DNA of 8,038 nucleotides, taken from assembly GCA_945868935.1 (NCBI GenBank), contig CAMBNE010000034.1, positions 1-8,038 of the forward strand, given 5' to 3'. The position numbers and the translations under genes are program-made. Positions 1 to 6,427 of the stretch are shown piece by piece (the first letter of the stretch is position 1; every line of letters begins with the position of its first letter). Source of the DNA: an uncultured Clostridia bacterium (GTDB taxonomy: Bacteria > Bacillota > Clostridia > Oscillospirales > Acutalibacteraceae). Under the pieces are notes generated by a model. The model saw only the letters and a program-made list of their open reading frames with translations. It was not told where the DNA came from and made no database searches.

Positions 1-1
1 A

Positions 2-403
2 AGCGGCTCTGTTGTAACACTTGATATTTCACTTGGCTTAATCGAGCCTGAAACTACAGTTGCTCCGACAGAAGCACCTGTTCAGGCAACAAAAGCACAG
101 CAAAGCCAGTCAGGCGGTACTGACAACAGCTATATTTTCGCAAACAGCTCTTCTTCATATTTAAGCAAGTCTGATGTGTCTGCACTAAGCGACAATAATC
201 TTAACCTTGCTTTAAACGAAATTTATGCAAGAAACGGCAGAATTTTCAAGGATTCTGCGCTTTCAAGCTACTTTAGTTCAAAATCATGGTACACACCAAA
301 GTATAATTCTGAGGAATTTTCCAAAAATGTGACCTTCAACAATTATGAGCAGGCTAATCTTCAGCTTATGATTGATGAACAGAAAAGCAGAGGTCTTAGA
401 TAA
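2..403 (+). CDS. PASTA-YARHG surface protein, C-terminal part (5' end outside window)
   Basis: The reading frame is open from the window edge, so this is the last 133 residues of a longer protein. The first visible residues (GSVVTLDISLG, about 3-13) look like the closing strand of a PASTA domain, a small extracellular module that binds peptidoglycan or muropeptides in Ser/Thr kinases and penicillin-binding proteins. A Thr/Pro/Gln-rich linker follows (about 17-40), then a YARHG domain to the C-terminus, with NEIYARNGRIF around residues 72-82, the SKSWY segment and the NNYEQANLQLMIDEQ helix. The signature His is Asn here (YARNG), a common variant. YARHG is a putative extracellular domain of unknown function. 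No membrane segment is visible, so the anchor, and a kinase domain if there is one, would lie upstream. A Ser/Thr kinase, or a zinc-ribbon or PASTA-only surface protein, is equally possible. The internal GTG at 176 is not the start. No terminator is seen before the next gene. Confidence 0.85.
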   Translation, partial: SGSVVTLDISLGLIEPETTVAPTEAPVQATKAQQSQSGGTDNSYIFANSSSSYLSKSDVSALSDNNLNLALNEIYARNGRIFKDSALSSYFSSKSWYTPKYNSEEFSKNVTFNNYEQANLQLMIDEQKSRGLR

Positions 404-433
404 AAATTACTGATTTTATAAGCAAATTTACAC

Positions 434-440
434 ACGGGAG
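434..440 (+). promoter_or_regulatory. Ribosome binding site of the polytopic membrane protein
   Basis: The sequence ACGGGAG lies 10 nt before the ATG at 451. It is a moderate Shine-Dalgarno match with slightly long spacing. It is the only purine-rich match in the 47-nt gap after the PASTA-YARHG gene and supports the ATG as the start. Confidence 0.6.
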
Positions 441-450
441 TAAGTAATTT

Positions 451-2169
451 ATGAAAGAAAAAATTCTGAATATACTGAAAAGTAATTTGTTTTTTGCTGT
501 TGTTGTAAATGTTATTATTATGCTATTCTGCATTGAGGTAACTACATTTTCCTACGAAAGCAGCAAAGACTTTTACCACTCTCTGTATATTTGTAATCAG
601 CATTTTTACTACAGCAGTTCGATAAATTACATACTTTCTACTTTAATCGGTTCAATTCAGTATGTTTTTGACGGATTTAACTGTTTTGTGCTTGCACAGA
701 TACTGCTGTCTTTCAGTGCATTTGTTTCAATTACCTTCGTTTTTGCCGACAAGTACAGTAAAAGAAAATCAGCTATTATTACTTTTCTGATTAATATTCT
801 CTTTGCTTTAAATCATTATGCCGATATACACAGCAGTAAAACAGCGGCTTTGCTTATTACGGCAGGATTTCTGCTTTTGCTGAATTCGATTAACAACAAA
901 CGCTATAATCTTCCCTGCTGGATTGGTGCGGCAGAGGTTGCATTTGGCTCATTCTTTGATTATAAATACTTCTTCATAGGTCTTGGGTTTGCCGTTGCCT
1001 TTTTTATAGGCGATATGATTTCTAAGAGAAAATATAAAATTGCATTTCGCAAATTCTTCTGGTATTTCAGACCGTTTCTGATTGTTTTTGCACTTGTTAC
1101 ACTTCTTGTTTCGGGACTGAATCAATACTCCTATTCCGTTAATCACGCTACAGAAGAAGCGGCAAGCTACTATGAATATGAGCAGGTCACTGACTCAATA
1201 TCTACTCTGCCCTATCCGAATTTTGCGGATCACAAAGCTGAACTCAAAAGCGTTGGAATTACAACAGAAAACGAATATGAGCTTTTAAAAAGCGGATACA
1301 TTGACGAGGATAATTCGCTGAGCACTGCAACGCTCAAGCTTATTTCGGATATTCAGCAGAAAGAAAACAGCAAGACAGTATTTTTTGTAACAGGAAATAT
1401 TTTCACCGATATTTCCTATCACCTCGCTTCTTTTGACTGTTACGCAATAATTTACCTTGTATTTTTAGCGTTATCTGTTATTTTTATTGTTTTTCACAAG
1501 CGACGCTTTGCTTTTTTCCCGTTCCTTTATGTTGCGACAGGTCTTATTGCAAGCGCATTACTGCGTTATCTGTTTTCGGGAGAAACTTATTTTATTTACG
1601 GAATATGGCTGATGATGTACGTTTTCCTGATGTACTCATTTAATTTTGAACAGGCAAGACCGCATAAAAATCCACCTGTTCTGAGAATGAAAAACTGCTA
1701 TATCTTTATTTCGGGAATCAGCGTTATTTGTCTTTTCCTTTGCTACAGTATGGTATTTCAGTACACAGCAAACCCGATTAAGGAAAGTGACAGTCCTCAG
1801 AGTCTTTTTGCAGAAATTGACAGACACCCTGACAGATACTACGTTCTTGACCCTAATACTGCTAATGAGTATATGAAATATACTGAAAACTACATTCACC
1901 CGCTTTGGGGTTTCCGTCAGGGATTTCTTGAAAATGTTGACGGATTCGGATATTTTCATAACACAGATGAGCTGCGCAAACGAAGTATGTCAGAGAATAT
2001 TTATGAGGCGGTTCTGACTTATAATAAAATTTATGTCATAGACAAAAATATCACCTTCAGAAAAGAGCGTTACTTCACTTTAAAATACGCAGAAGAAGGT
2101 AAAGCAGTAAGCTATAATCAGATATCTGAAATTGACGGATATAAGATTTATACCGTTTCTCAGAAATAG
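451..2169 (+). CDS. Polytopic membrane protein, possible GT-C-like glycosyltransferase-type fold, function unknown
   Basis: This 572-residue protein has about ten to twelve predicted membrane segments, including roughly 12-30, 60-75, 78-98, 107-125, 130-147, 172-190, 206-222, 330-349, 353-372, 380-397 and 415-437. A soluble loop of about 105 residues (223-328) and a C-terminal soluble domain (about 440-572) flank the second membrane block. This resembles GT-C-fold lipid-sugar transferases and related Clostridia membrane proteins. The segment HSSKTAALLITAGFLLLL (127-144) recalls a family of uncharacterised Firmicutes multipass proteins with a similar SKTA motif. The first loop (30-45) carries acidic residues E29, E36 and D40, where a GT-C enzyme would place its catalytic Asp/Glu, but no clear DxD or DE motif is visible. 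The function is therefore not assigned. It probably follows the PASTA-YARHG gene in one transcript, with no terminator between them. Its TAG stop abuts a short palindromic repeat. Confidence 0.85.
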   Translation: MKEKILNILKSNLFFAVVVNVIIMLFCIEVTTFSYESSKDFYHSLYICNQHFYYSSSINYILSTLIGSIQYVFDGFNCFVLAQILLSFSAFVSITFVFADKYSKRKSAIITFLINILFALNHYADIHSSKTAALLITAGFLLLLNSINNKRYNLPCWIGAAEVAFGSFFDYKYFFIGLGFAVAFFIGDMISKRKYKIAFRKFFWYFRPFLIVFALVTLLVSGLNQYSYSVNHATEEAASYYEYEQVTDSISTLPYPNFADHKAELKSVGITTENEYELLKSGYIDEDNSLSTATLKLISDIQQKENSKTVFFVTGNIFTDISYHLASFDCYAIIYLVFLALSVIFIVFHKRRFAFFPFLYVATGLIASALLRYLFSGETYFIYGIWLMMYVFLMYSFNFEQARPHKNPPVLRMKNCYIFISGISVICLFLCYSMVFQYTANPIKESDSPQSLFAEIDRHPDRYYVLDPNTANEYMKYTENYIHPLWGFRQGFLENVDGFGYFHNTDELRKRSMSENIYEAVLTYNKIYVIDKNITFRKERYFTLKYAEEGKAVSYNQISEIDGYKIYTVSQK

Positions 2170-2252
2170 TCGAGTACCTCGACACGCAATATAGATAGCG
2201 AAAATAGAATTTACAACTATCAATTCTAACTTTCTGAATCGCGCTGTTTCCT
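2169..2252 (+). repeat. Dispersed palindrome-headed repeat, copy 1 (intergenic)
   Basis: The copy begins with GTCGAG-TAC-CTCGAC, a perfect 6-bp inverted repeat with a 3-nt loop, followed by ACGCA, and ends near CTGTTTCCT. A second copy with 19 of 20 identical leading bases starts at 7617. Further inward there is TAGAATT (2205-2211) pairing with AATTCTA (2222-2228), and outside that GCGA (2198-2201) pairing with TCGC (2239-2242), so the element can fold into a compound hairpin. Its first base is the last base of the TAG stop codon of the preceding gene. Similarity to copy 2 may continue through the A-rich run to about 2270. No gene is seen within it. Confidence 0.6.
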
Positions 2253-2272
2253 ATAAATAATATAAAAAAATT

Positions 2273-2306
2273 GCCGCTGAAAATGAAGCTTATCATTTTC
2301 AGCGGC
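2273..2306. terminator. Bidirectional Rho-independent terminator between convergent genes
   Basis: A perfect 14-bp stem (arms 2273-2286 and 2293-2306, beginning GCCGCTGAAAATGA) closes a 6-nt loop. On the + strand it is followed by TTATTTTATTCTTTT. On the - strand it is followed by AA and then seven T residues (complement of 2264-2270). It can therefore end transcripts of both the + strand membrane protein gene and the - strand BspA/BIG2 gene, whose stop codon lies 5 nt away. Confidence 0.92.
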
Positions 2307-2311
2307 TTATT

Positions 2312-4495
2312 TTATTCTTTTATTTCTGACGGTATTGTTTCTTTTACAATTTCAGTTTCATCTTCTAAAATCATCTGTGACGATTCAACCTGAACGTCAT
2401 CTTTCGGTATTTCGTCTTTTGTCGTGTTAACATATACTGTACAGTATGACACTTTTCCGTTATAGGTTGTCAGTTTTATTTCTACAACGCCTGTTCCCTT
2501 TGCCGTAATTTTTGCTTTGTTTGCTTCAAGCTTAGTTACGGTTGCAATATTTGAATCTGAGCTTTCCCATTTCAGGTTTGCTGAATTTGCATATGAGCCG
2601 CTGTTTGTTGACTCGGAAATAACAAATTCATCTCCGGTATTGAGTGTAAGCTCTGGGGTGCTTAGCTTAACGCTTGTCGGTGCAGGCTTTACAGTCACCT
2701 TGCATTGTGCAGTTTTGCCGTTGTAAAGTGTAATCTTCACATACGCCGTACCGACGCCCTTGGCAACTATCTGAGCCTTATTTCCGCTCACCTTTGTCAC
2801 CGTTGCAACAGAGGTATTTGTACTGCTCCACTTAAGATTTACTGCATTTGCGTAAGAGCCGCTGTTGGTGCTTTCGGAAACTGTATAGGTTTCACCTACT
2901 CCCAGTGTAACGCTTGTCGGGTTTGTCTTTACACTTGTCGGTTCGTTCTTTACGGTTACTTTACAAGTTGCAGTTATTCCATTATAAGTTTTAACTGTAA
3001 TCGTTGCTGTTCCGTTTGACTTTGCAGTGATTTTTGCTTTATTGCCGCTTGTCTTTTCAATTGTGGCTATGTTTGAATTACTGCTTGACCACGTGAAATT
3101 TTTTGCATAAGACCCGCTGTTAGAATTCTGCGAAATTATAAATGTTTCTCCCTTGCCGAGAGTTATACTTGAATTGCTCAGCGTAACACTTGTCGGAGCT
3201 GATTTTACAGTCACCTTACAGGTTGCAGTTTTACCATTGTATGTCTTTACGGTAATGTCGGCAGTGCCCGTTCCTTTGGCAACGATTTTCGCCTTGTTTC
3301 CGCTTGTTTTTGTCACAGTTGCAACCTTTGTATTTGAACTGCTCCAATTAAACTTCCAAGCATATGAGCCGGAATTTGTGCTTTCTGATATTTTGAAGTC
3401 CTCTCCTGCGGCTAATGTCAGATTACTTGTGCTGACCTTAATGCTTGACGGTGCGGCTTTTACTGTTACAGTACAGGATTTTGACATACCACTAGCTGTC
3501 TTAACCGTAATTGTGGCTGTTCCTGCCTTTTTAGCAGTTACAGTTCCATTTTGGTCAACAACAGCAACACCGTTATTACTGCTTGACCATTTACAGTTTG
3601 AAGCGCTTGACGGAGAAACGCTTTTTATCAGAGTATATTTTTCGCCTGCACCAAGCGTAAGACTTGTTCTGTTAATCGTCATTGATTTTGCAGTACTTCC
3701 GTCAACAAATTTAAATCCGTATCCATTTGCATATTCCTCAGCAAGAGTGCCTTTTGCACCGACAATTTTAAAATTATTCATTTTTTTCGGAGCACCTTCA
3801 TTTTCGTCAGGAGCACAAAATCCGAATGCACAATAATCAATATGTTGAATACTATACGGAAGTGTTATACTCGGCATATTCGGACATTCAAAAGCTGCTC
3901 CTATACCAATATATTTTACCGAGTCAGGAATTGTGAATGATTTAAGATTATAGTTATAATATGCAAGCTCGCTCGCAATACCGACAGTACCTTGTTTTAA
4001 AGAAATTTTTGAAATCCCGTCTTTTGAATCACAGGCATATTTTCCAACATATAATACATCATTATACCAGTTATTAGAATTATCAGCATACGCCGTACCG
4101 TCAAATGCATCCATACCTATAAGAACAACATTGTCGTGAATAGAAATTTTTTCAAGATTACCACATCCTGCAAAAGCATAATCTCCAATAGCTATAACAC
4201 TATCAGGAATTGAAACACTTTTTAAATGATAATTGTGCACAAATGCTCTATCGGCAATTACACACACTTCATATCCGTTAATGACTGACGGAATTACCAC
4301 ATCGCTTTCTTTACCTGTATATGAAGTAATTGCCGCCAGATTCTGACCGTCAGATGTGAAATACTCGTATTTATATTTGCCATATACTTCTTCCGCACTT
4401 ACAGTAAAAGGCGCACAGGATAATACTGAAAACAACATTATTACTGCAATGAATGTTGATGTTACTTTTAATAAATTACGTTTTTGCATATTCAT
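2312..4495 (-). CDS. Secreted surface protein: BspA-like leucine-rich repeats plus five BIG2 Ig-like domains
   Basis: This 727-residue exported protein starts with a signal peptide (basic MNMQKRNLLK, hydrophobic 11-28, probable cleavage after FTVSA at 34). Residues about 60-262 are BspA-type LRR_5 repeats, seen as IPDSVIAIGDYAFAGCGNLEK and IPDSVKYIGIGAAFECPN, ending with the usual AEEYANGYGFKFV tail. Five BIG2 domains follow at about 271-346, 349-431, 434-516, 519-602 and 607-690. Each carries WSSSNxxVATV, a small-residue turn and a CxVxV end. Domains 2-5 share an SGSYA insert and are close copies. The last 37 residues are acidic. No LPXTG, dockerin, SLH or choline-binding anchor is visible, so it is released or held non-covalently. 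Such proteins usually act in adhesion or cell-wall or polysaccharide contact; the ligand here is unknown. It lies 17 nt after the BlaR1-like gene, with AGGAGA 5 nt before the ATG, so it is probably the operon's third gene. Confidence 0.93.
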   Translation of the reverse strand: MNMQKRNLLKVTSTFIAVIMLFSVLSCAPFTVSAEEVYGKYKYEYFTSDGQNLAAITSYTGKESDVVIPSVINGYEVCVIADRAFVHNYHLKSVSIPDSVIAIGDYAFAGCGNLEKISIHDNVVLIGMDAFDGTAYADNSNNWYNDVLYVGKYACDSKDGISKISLKQGTVGIASELAYYNYNLKSFTIPDSVKYIGIGAAFECPNMPSITLPYSIQHIDYCAFGFCAPDENEGAPKKMNNFKIVGAKGTLAEEYANGYGFKFVDGSTAKSMTINRTSLTLGAGEKYTLIKSVSPSSASNCKWSSSNNGVAVVDQNGTVTAKKAGTATITVKTASGMSKSCTVTVKAAPSSIKVSTSNLTLAAGEDFKISESTNSGSYAWKFNWSSSNTKVATVTKTSGNKAKIVAKGTGTADITVKTYNGKTATCKVTVKSAPTSVTLSNSSITLGKGETFIISQNSNSGSYAKNFTWSSSNSNIATIEKTSGNKAKITAKSNGTATITVKTYNGITATCKVTVKNEPTSVKTNPTSVTLGVGETYTVSESTNSGSYANAVNLKWSSTNTSVATVTKVSGNKAQIVAKGVGTAYVKITLYNGKTAQCKVTVKPAPTSVKLSTPELTLNTGDEFVISESTNSGSYANSANLKWESSDSNIATVTKLEANKAKITAKGTGVVEIKLTTYNGKVSYCTVYVNTTKDEIPKDDVQVESSQMILEDETEIVKETIPSEIKE
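2426..3451 (-). repeat. Four tandem near-copy BIG2 coding units of about 250 bp
   Basis: Domains 2-5 of the surface protein are encoded by consecutive units at 3203-3451, 2948-3196, 2690-2941 and 2426-2677. Each encodes the same order of motifs: a T-LTLGxGE-type strand, (S/Q)xSxSGSYA, W(S/E)SSxxxxAT, NKAxI(V/T)AKGxGTA, YNGK and CKVTV. Domain 1 (3458-3685) is more divergent and lacks SGSYA. The units share enough DNA similarity to suggest recent duplication, so copy number may vary between strains. Confidence 0.8.
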
Positions 4496-4500
4496 AAATA

Positions 4501-4506
4501 TCTCCT
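4501..4506 (-). promoter_or_regulatory. Ribosome binding site of the BspA/BIG2 gene
   Basis: On the - strand the sequence reads AAGGAGATATTTATG, so AGGAGA ends 5 nt before the ATG at 4495. It lies in the 17-nt gap after the BlaR1-like stop codon. There is no room there for an independent promoter, which supports co-transcription from upstream. A second in-frame ATG two codons later (residue 3) is less well placed. Confidence 0.8.
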
Positions 4507-4512
4507 TAAATT

Positions 4513-5904
4513 TTAATAATTATAATCCCACCTTAAATCAGGCATAGATTGAAACGGTTGTTCTTCTGCTGACGGTTCAGGCTGACTGTGTACTCTTTCA
4601 TAGAATTCTATCTGTTCATGAACCTCTCTATAAGCATCACTTACCTGTTCGTTAGCTTTCTGTGCTGACTCATTAACAAACGGCGTAATAGGAACTAAAT
4701 TATCTGCTACAGGGTCATAAGAATTACTGTCATTTGAATAGCTTTCATCAGAATAATAAGAATCGTAATAATCTTCTGTTGTGCTGTCATCAACAATTTC
4801 TTCCGCAGGTTCGTCCTCGTCAACAGTGTTCTTCGGTTTGCTTTCTTCCTTTTCATCAACCTTTTGCGGCTCTGTCGGTTTTGTCGTCGGCTCGGTAACG
4901 GGTGCTGTTGTCGGCGGCTCAGCAAAATCAAAAGATACTTTCTTTAGATTTTCAATTGCTGACTTCCTATTATCCGAATGAATTTCCAATGCAGATGTAA
5001 TCGGGTTAGTCATAAACGACATTGCTGTTAAAAGACAGACTGCAAATGACAGAATAACAATTCTAATTGTAGGTTTTTTGTAACCGAGAACGCTTTTTAT
5101 TCTTTGTTTTAAGCCGCTTTCGCCAAATGAAAACGGACAGGCTGAAAGAATATTGCGCTCAATACTACAGGAAAGCAGTGCGGTGGAGTATCCTTTTTTA
5201 TCTTTAGTATCGTAATTTTTAATTACCCTTTCGTCGCAGGCAAGCTCAATATCATTTGTAAATAGCTTAAAGGCTATCCAGCACAACGGATTAAAAAAGT
5301 GAATACTCAAAATAAGATATCCGAGCGGTTTCCATAAATTATCGTGATGCTTTATATGAGCCTTCTCGTGTGCAATTAAGTATGACTTTTCTTCTTCGCT
5401 CAATTTTGACGGAAGATAAATGCGTGGCTTGATAATTCCGAAAACAAACGGACTTGAAATTCGGTCACAAACAAGGATATTATCATCAATTGCAATGCTT
5501 TCTCTTACCTTTAAATGCAAAAGCAGATAGCTCAAAAGCATATAAATAAGCATAACTCCAACGCCGACAATCCATATATAAGATAATATTGTGATTATTT
5601 TTATATCATTGTCTGACGAAGAAACTGTGTTTTGCATTGCCTGAAAGCTGTCGGAATTAACGAGCGATGATACATATGAAGTCGATGATTGAGTTGTAGA
5701 ATTTATTGCCTGTGCATTAGGAATAAGGCTAAAGGGTGATTCAAATGAAAACGGAATGACAAGCCTTAATGCAACAAGCATCCACAAAACATACCTAATC
5801 CACTTTGGTGAACTTTTTAAAATAAGACGCAGTAAAATAACAGCAAGTATAAGCATTGACGCCGCAACGCTCATATTAAAAATCTTTGTAAAAATTATTT
5901 CCAT
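4513..5904 (-). CDS. BlaR1-like M56 membrane metalloprotease with an atypical acidic extracellular tail
   Basis: This 463-residue protein belongs to the BlaR1/MecR1 peptidase M56 family, membrane zinc proteases that signal to BlaI-type repressors. Membrane segments lie at about 12-29, 36-51, 104-129, 193-213 and 279-298. The zinc motif HEKAH is at 179-183 (ligands H179 and H183, catalytic E180), and the downstream glutamate is E220 in IELACDE, so the protease looks intact. The hallmark SSPFVFGIIKPRIYLP is at 150-165. What follows the last membrane segment is not a BlaR1 sensor: no penicillin-binding SxxK/SxN/KTG domain is present. Residues 328-347 are a Thr/Pro linker (TTAPVTEPTTKPTEP), 348-400 are acidic and Ser/Tyr/Asp-rich, and 410-463 look partly helical and end in RWDYNY. 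The stimulus is therefore unknown. It starts 2 nt after the repressor stop codon, so translational coupling is likely; GGGGA near that stop can serve as its ribosome site. Confidence 0.92.
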   Translation of the reverse strand: MEIIFTKIFNMSVAASMLILAVILLRLILKSSPKWIRYVLWMLVALRLVIPFSFESPFSLIPNAQAINSTTQSSTSYVSSLVNSDSFQAMQNTVSSSDNDIKIITILSYIWIVGVGVMLIYMLLSYLLLHLKVRESIAIDDNILVCDRISSPFVFGIIKPRIYLPSKLSEEEKSYLIAHEKAHIKHHDNLWKPLGYLILSIHFFNPLCWIAFKLFTNDIELACDERVIKNYDTKDKKGYSTALLSCSIERNILSACPFSFGESGLKQRIKSVLGYKKPTIRIVILSFAVCLLTAMSFMTNPITSALEIHSDNRKSAIENLKKVSFDFAEPPTTAPVTEPTTKPTEPQKVDEKEESKPKNTVDEDEPAEEIVDDSTTEDYYDSYYSDESYSNDSNSYDPVADNLVPITPFVNESAQKANEQVSDAYREVHEQIEFYERVHSQPEPSAEEQPFQSMPDLRWDYNY

Positions 5905-5906
5905 TA

Positions 5907-6269
5907 CTATTCCCCTTCATAGGAATCAATAAGCTTTTTTATCTCTGATACTTCTTCCTTCGATAGCTTTTTCTTCGAAGTAAAGGCTGTCAGAAACGCA
6001 GGCAAAGAGCCGTTAAATGCTTCGTCAACAAAATTCTTACTTTGTATTGAGTAAAAATCATCACGTGTTATTTTTGCGGAAACCACACCGTCAACATACT
6101 GAAAAAGCCCTCTGTCAGAGAGTCTTTTTAAAACAGTATAGGTAGTAGTGCGCTTCCAGTTTAATTCTTTTTCGCAGATTTTAATGAGTTCTGATGTAGT
6201 AAGCGGCTCATTTTCCCATACCAAGTCTGCAAAATGTGACTCTACTGCACCGAGCTTTGTATTTTTCAT
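5907..6269 (-). CDS. BlaI/MecI-family transcriptional repressor
   Basis: The 120-residue length matches the family (about 120-130). The N-terminal winged helix spans about residues 5-72, with the opening LGAVESHFADLVWENEPLTT and the recognition helix region NWKRTTTYTVLKRLSDRGLF at 37-56. The C-terminal dimerisation part (73-120) contains FVDEAFNGSLPAFLTAF, KKKLSKEEVSEIKKLID, a typical clostridial BlaI ending. Such repressors bind operator dyads as dimers and are inactivated by proteolysis once the partner M56 protease is activated. The partner is encoded 2 nt downstream. The start is supported by AGGTGA 6 nt upstream. A TACA/TGTA-type dyad lies in the promoter just upstream, so autoregulation is likely. 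A beta-lactam role should not be assumed, because no beta-lactamase or PBP gene is nearby and the partner lacks a drug-binding sensor. Confidence 0.93.
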   Translation of the reverse strand: MKNTKLGAVESHFADLVWENEPLTTSELIKICEKELNWKRTTTYTVLKRLSDRGLFQYVDGVVSAKITRDDFYSIQSKNFVDEAFNGSLPAFLTAFTSKKKLSKEEVSEIKKLIDSYEGE

Positions 6270-6275
6270 TTTACG

Positions 6276-6281
6276 TCACCT
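6276..6281 (-). promoter_or_regulatory. Ribosome binding site of the BlaI-like gene
   Basis: On the - strand AGGTGA lies 6 nt before the ATG at 6269. It is a good Shine-Dalgarno match and fixes the start. Confidence 0.75.
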
Positions 6282-6287
6282 GATTTC

Positions 6288-6306
6288 CTATATTTTACAA
6301 ATATAG
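6288..6306. promoter_or_regulatory. Perfect 19-bp palindrome in the leader/start region of the BlaI-like operon
   Basis: The sequence CTATATTT-TAC-AAATATAG has perfect 8-bp arms around a 3-nt centre. It overlaps the -10 box edge and the expected transcription start of the repressor operon. It may be a second operator half-set, or a weak AT-rich hairpin in the leader. It lacks the classical TACA/TGTA core of BlaI operators, so its role is inferred from position only. Confidence 0.45.
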
Positions 6307-6333
6307 ACTACCACTTGTAGACTAATTTGTCAA
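6305..6333 (-). promoter_or_regulatory. Promoter of the BlaI-BlaR1-like-BspA operon
   Basis: On the - strand a perfect -35 box TTGACA (complement of 6328-6333) is followed by a 17-nt spacer and TAGTCT (complement of 6305-6310) preceded by TGG, giving an extended -10. The predicted transcript starts about 30 nt before the repressor ATG. The -10 hexamer alone is weak (3 of 6), but the -35, spacing and TGn element are strong. A BlaI-type dyad occupies the spacer and -10. Confidence 0.75.
6306..6322. promoter_or_regulatory. Candidate BlaI-type operator dyad
   Basis: On the + strand the sequence is GACTACCACTTGTAGAC. The inner arms CTAC and GTAG are symmetric about a 5-nt centre, and on the - strand this reads CTACAAGTGGTAG, close to the CTACA-TGTAG core of known BlaI/MecI operators but one base longer. 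It sits between -35 and -10, where a bound dimer would block RNA polymerase. Assignment rests on resemblance and position. Confidence 0.65.
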
Positions 6334-6338
6334 GCGTT

Positions 6339-6348
6339 TTTGTACAAA
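6339..6348. promoter_or_regulatory. Short TTTGTACAAA palindrome upstream of the -35 box
   Basis: A perfect 10-bp palindrome containing overlapping TGTA and TACA lies 5 nt upstream of the -35 box. It could be an auxiliary repressor site, but a 10-bp AT-rich palindrome may occur by chance. The rest of 6349-6388 is AT-rich with no visible feature. Confidence 0.3.
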
Positions 6349-6388
6349 TTTTTATCTTATAAATTACTTTTTTATAATATATAAACAA

Positions 6389-6424
6389 AAGAGGACTGAC
6401 AAAATCTGAATTGTCAATCCTCTT
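6389..6424 (-). terminator. Rho-independent terminator after the pseudouridine synthase gene
   Basis: On the - strand AAGAGGA-T-TGACAA and TTGTCA-G-TCCTCTT form a 14-position stem with one mismatch around an 8-nt loop, followed by TTTTGTTTATA. It begins 3 nt after the TAA stop and separates the DUF1294-pseudouridine synthase operon from the BlaI-like operon on the same strand. Confidence 0.85.
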
Positions 6425-6427
6425 AAT

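Noticed and set aside
2169..2252. CRISPR array or IS end
   Set aside because: There are only two dispersed copies 5.4 kb apart, with no regular spacing, no cas genes, no transposase and no visible target-site duplication.
3153..3836. Open + strand frame of 227 codons opposite the BIG2 region
   Set aside because: It mirrors the repetitive, Val/Thr-rich BIG2 codons on the other strand, has no ribosome site and no recognisable domain. The - strand gene has a signal peptide and clear domains.
4407..4418. Lipobox-like VLSC in the signal peptide of the BspA/BIG2 protein
   Set aside because: Leu at -2 fits a lipobox poorly, and a better signal peptidase I site (VSA) lies seven residues further on.
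4707..4931. 74-codon Arg-rich frame on the - strand inside the BlaR1-like gene
   Set aside because: It is the shifted frame of the acidic low-complexity tail. Its composition reflects biased codons, and there is no ribosome site.
4513..6269. Beta-lactam resistance operon
   Set aside because: The protease has no penicillin-binding SxxK/SxN/KTG domain, and no beta-lactamase or PBP gene is present in the window. Only the repressor and protease families are shared with bla/mec systems.
6334..6388. Small RNA or riboswitch in the AT-rich gap upstream of the BlaI-like promoter
   Set aside because: Apart from a 10-bp palindrome the stretch is low-complexity AT with no stable stem, conserved aptamer-like pattern or terminator of its own.
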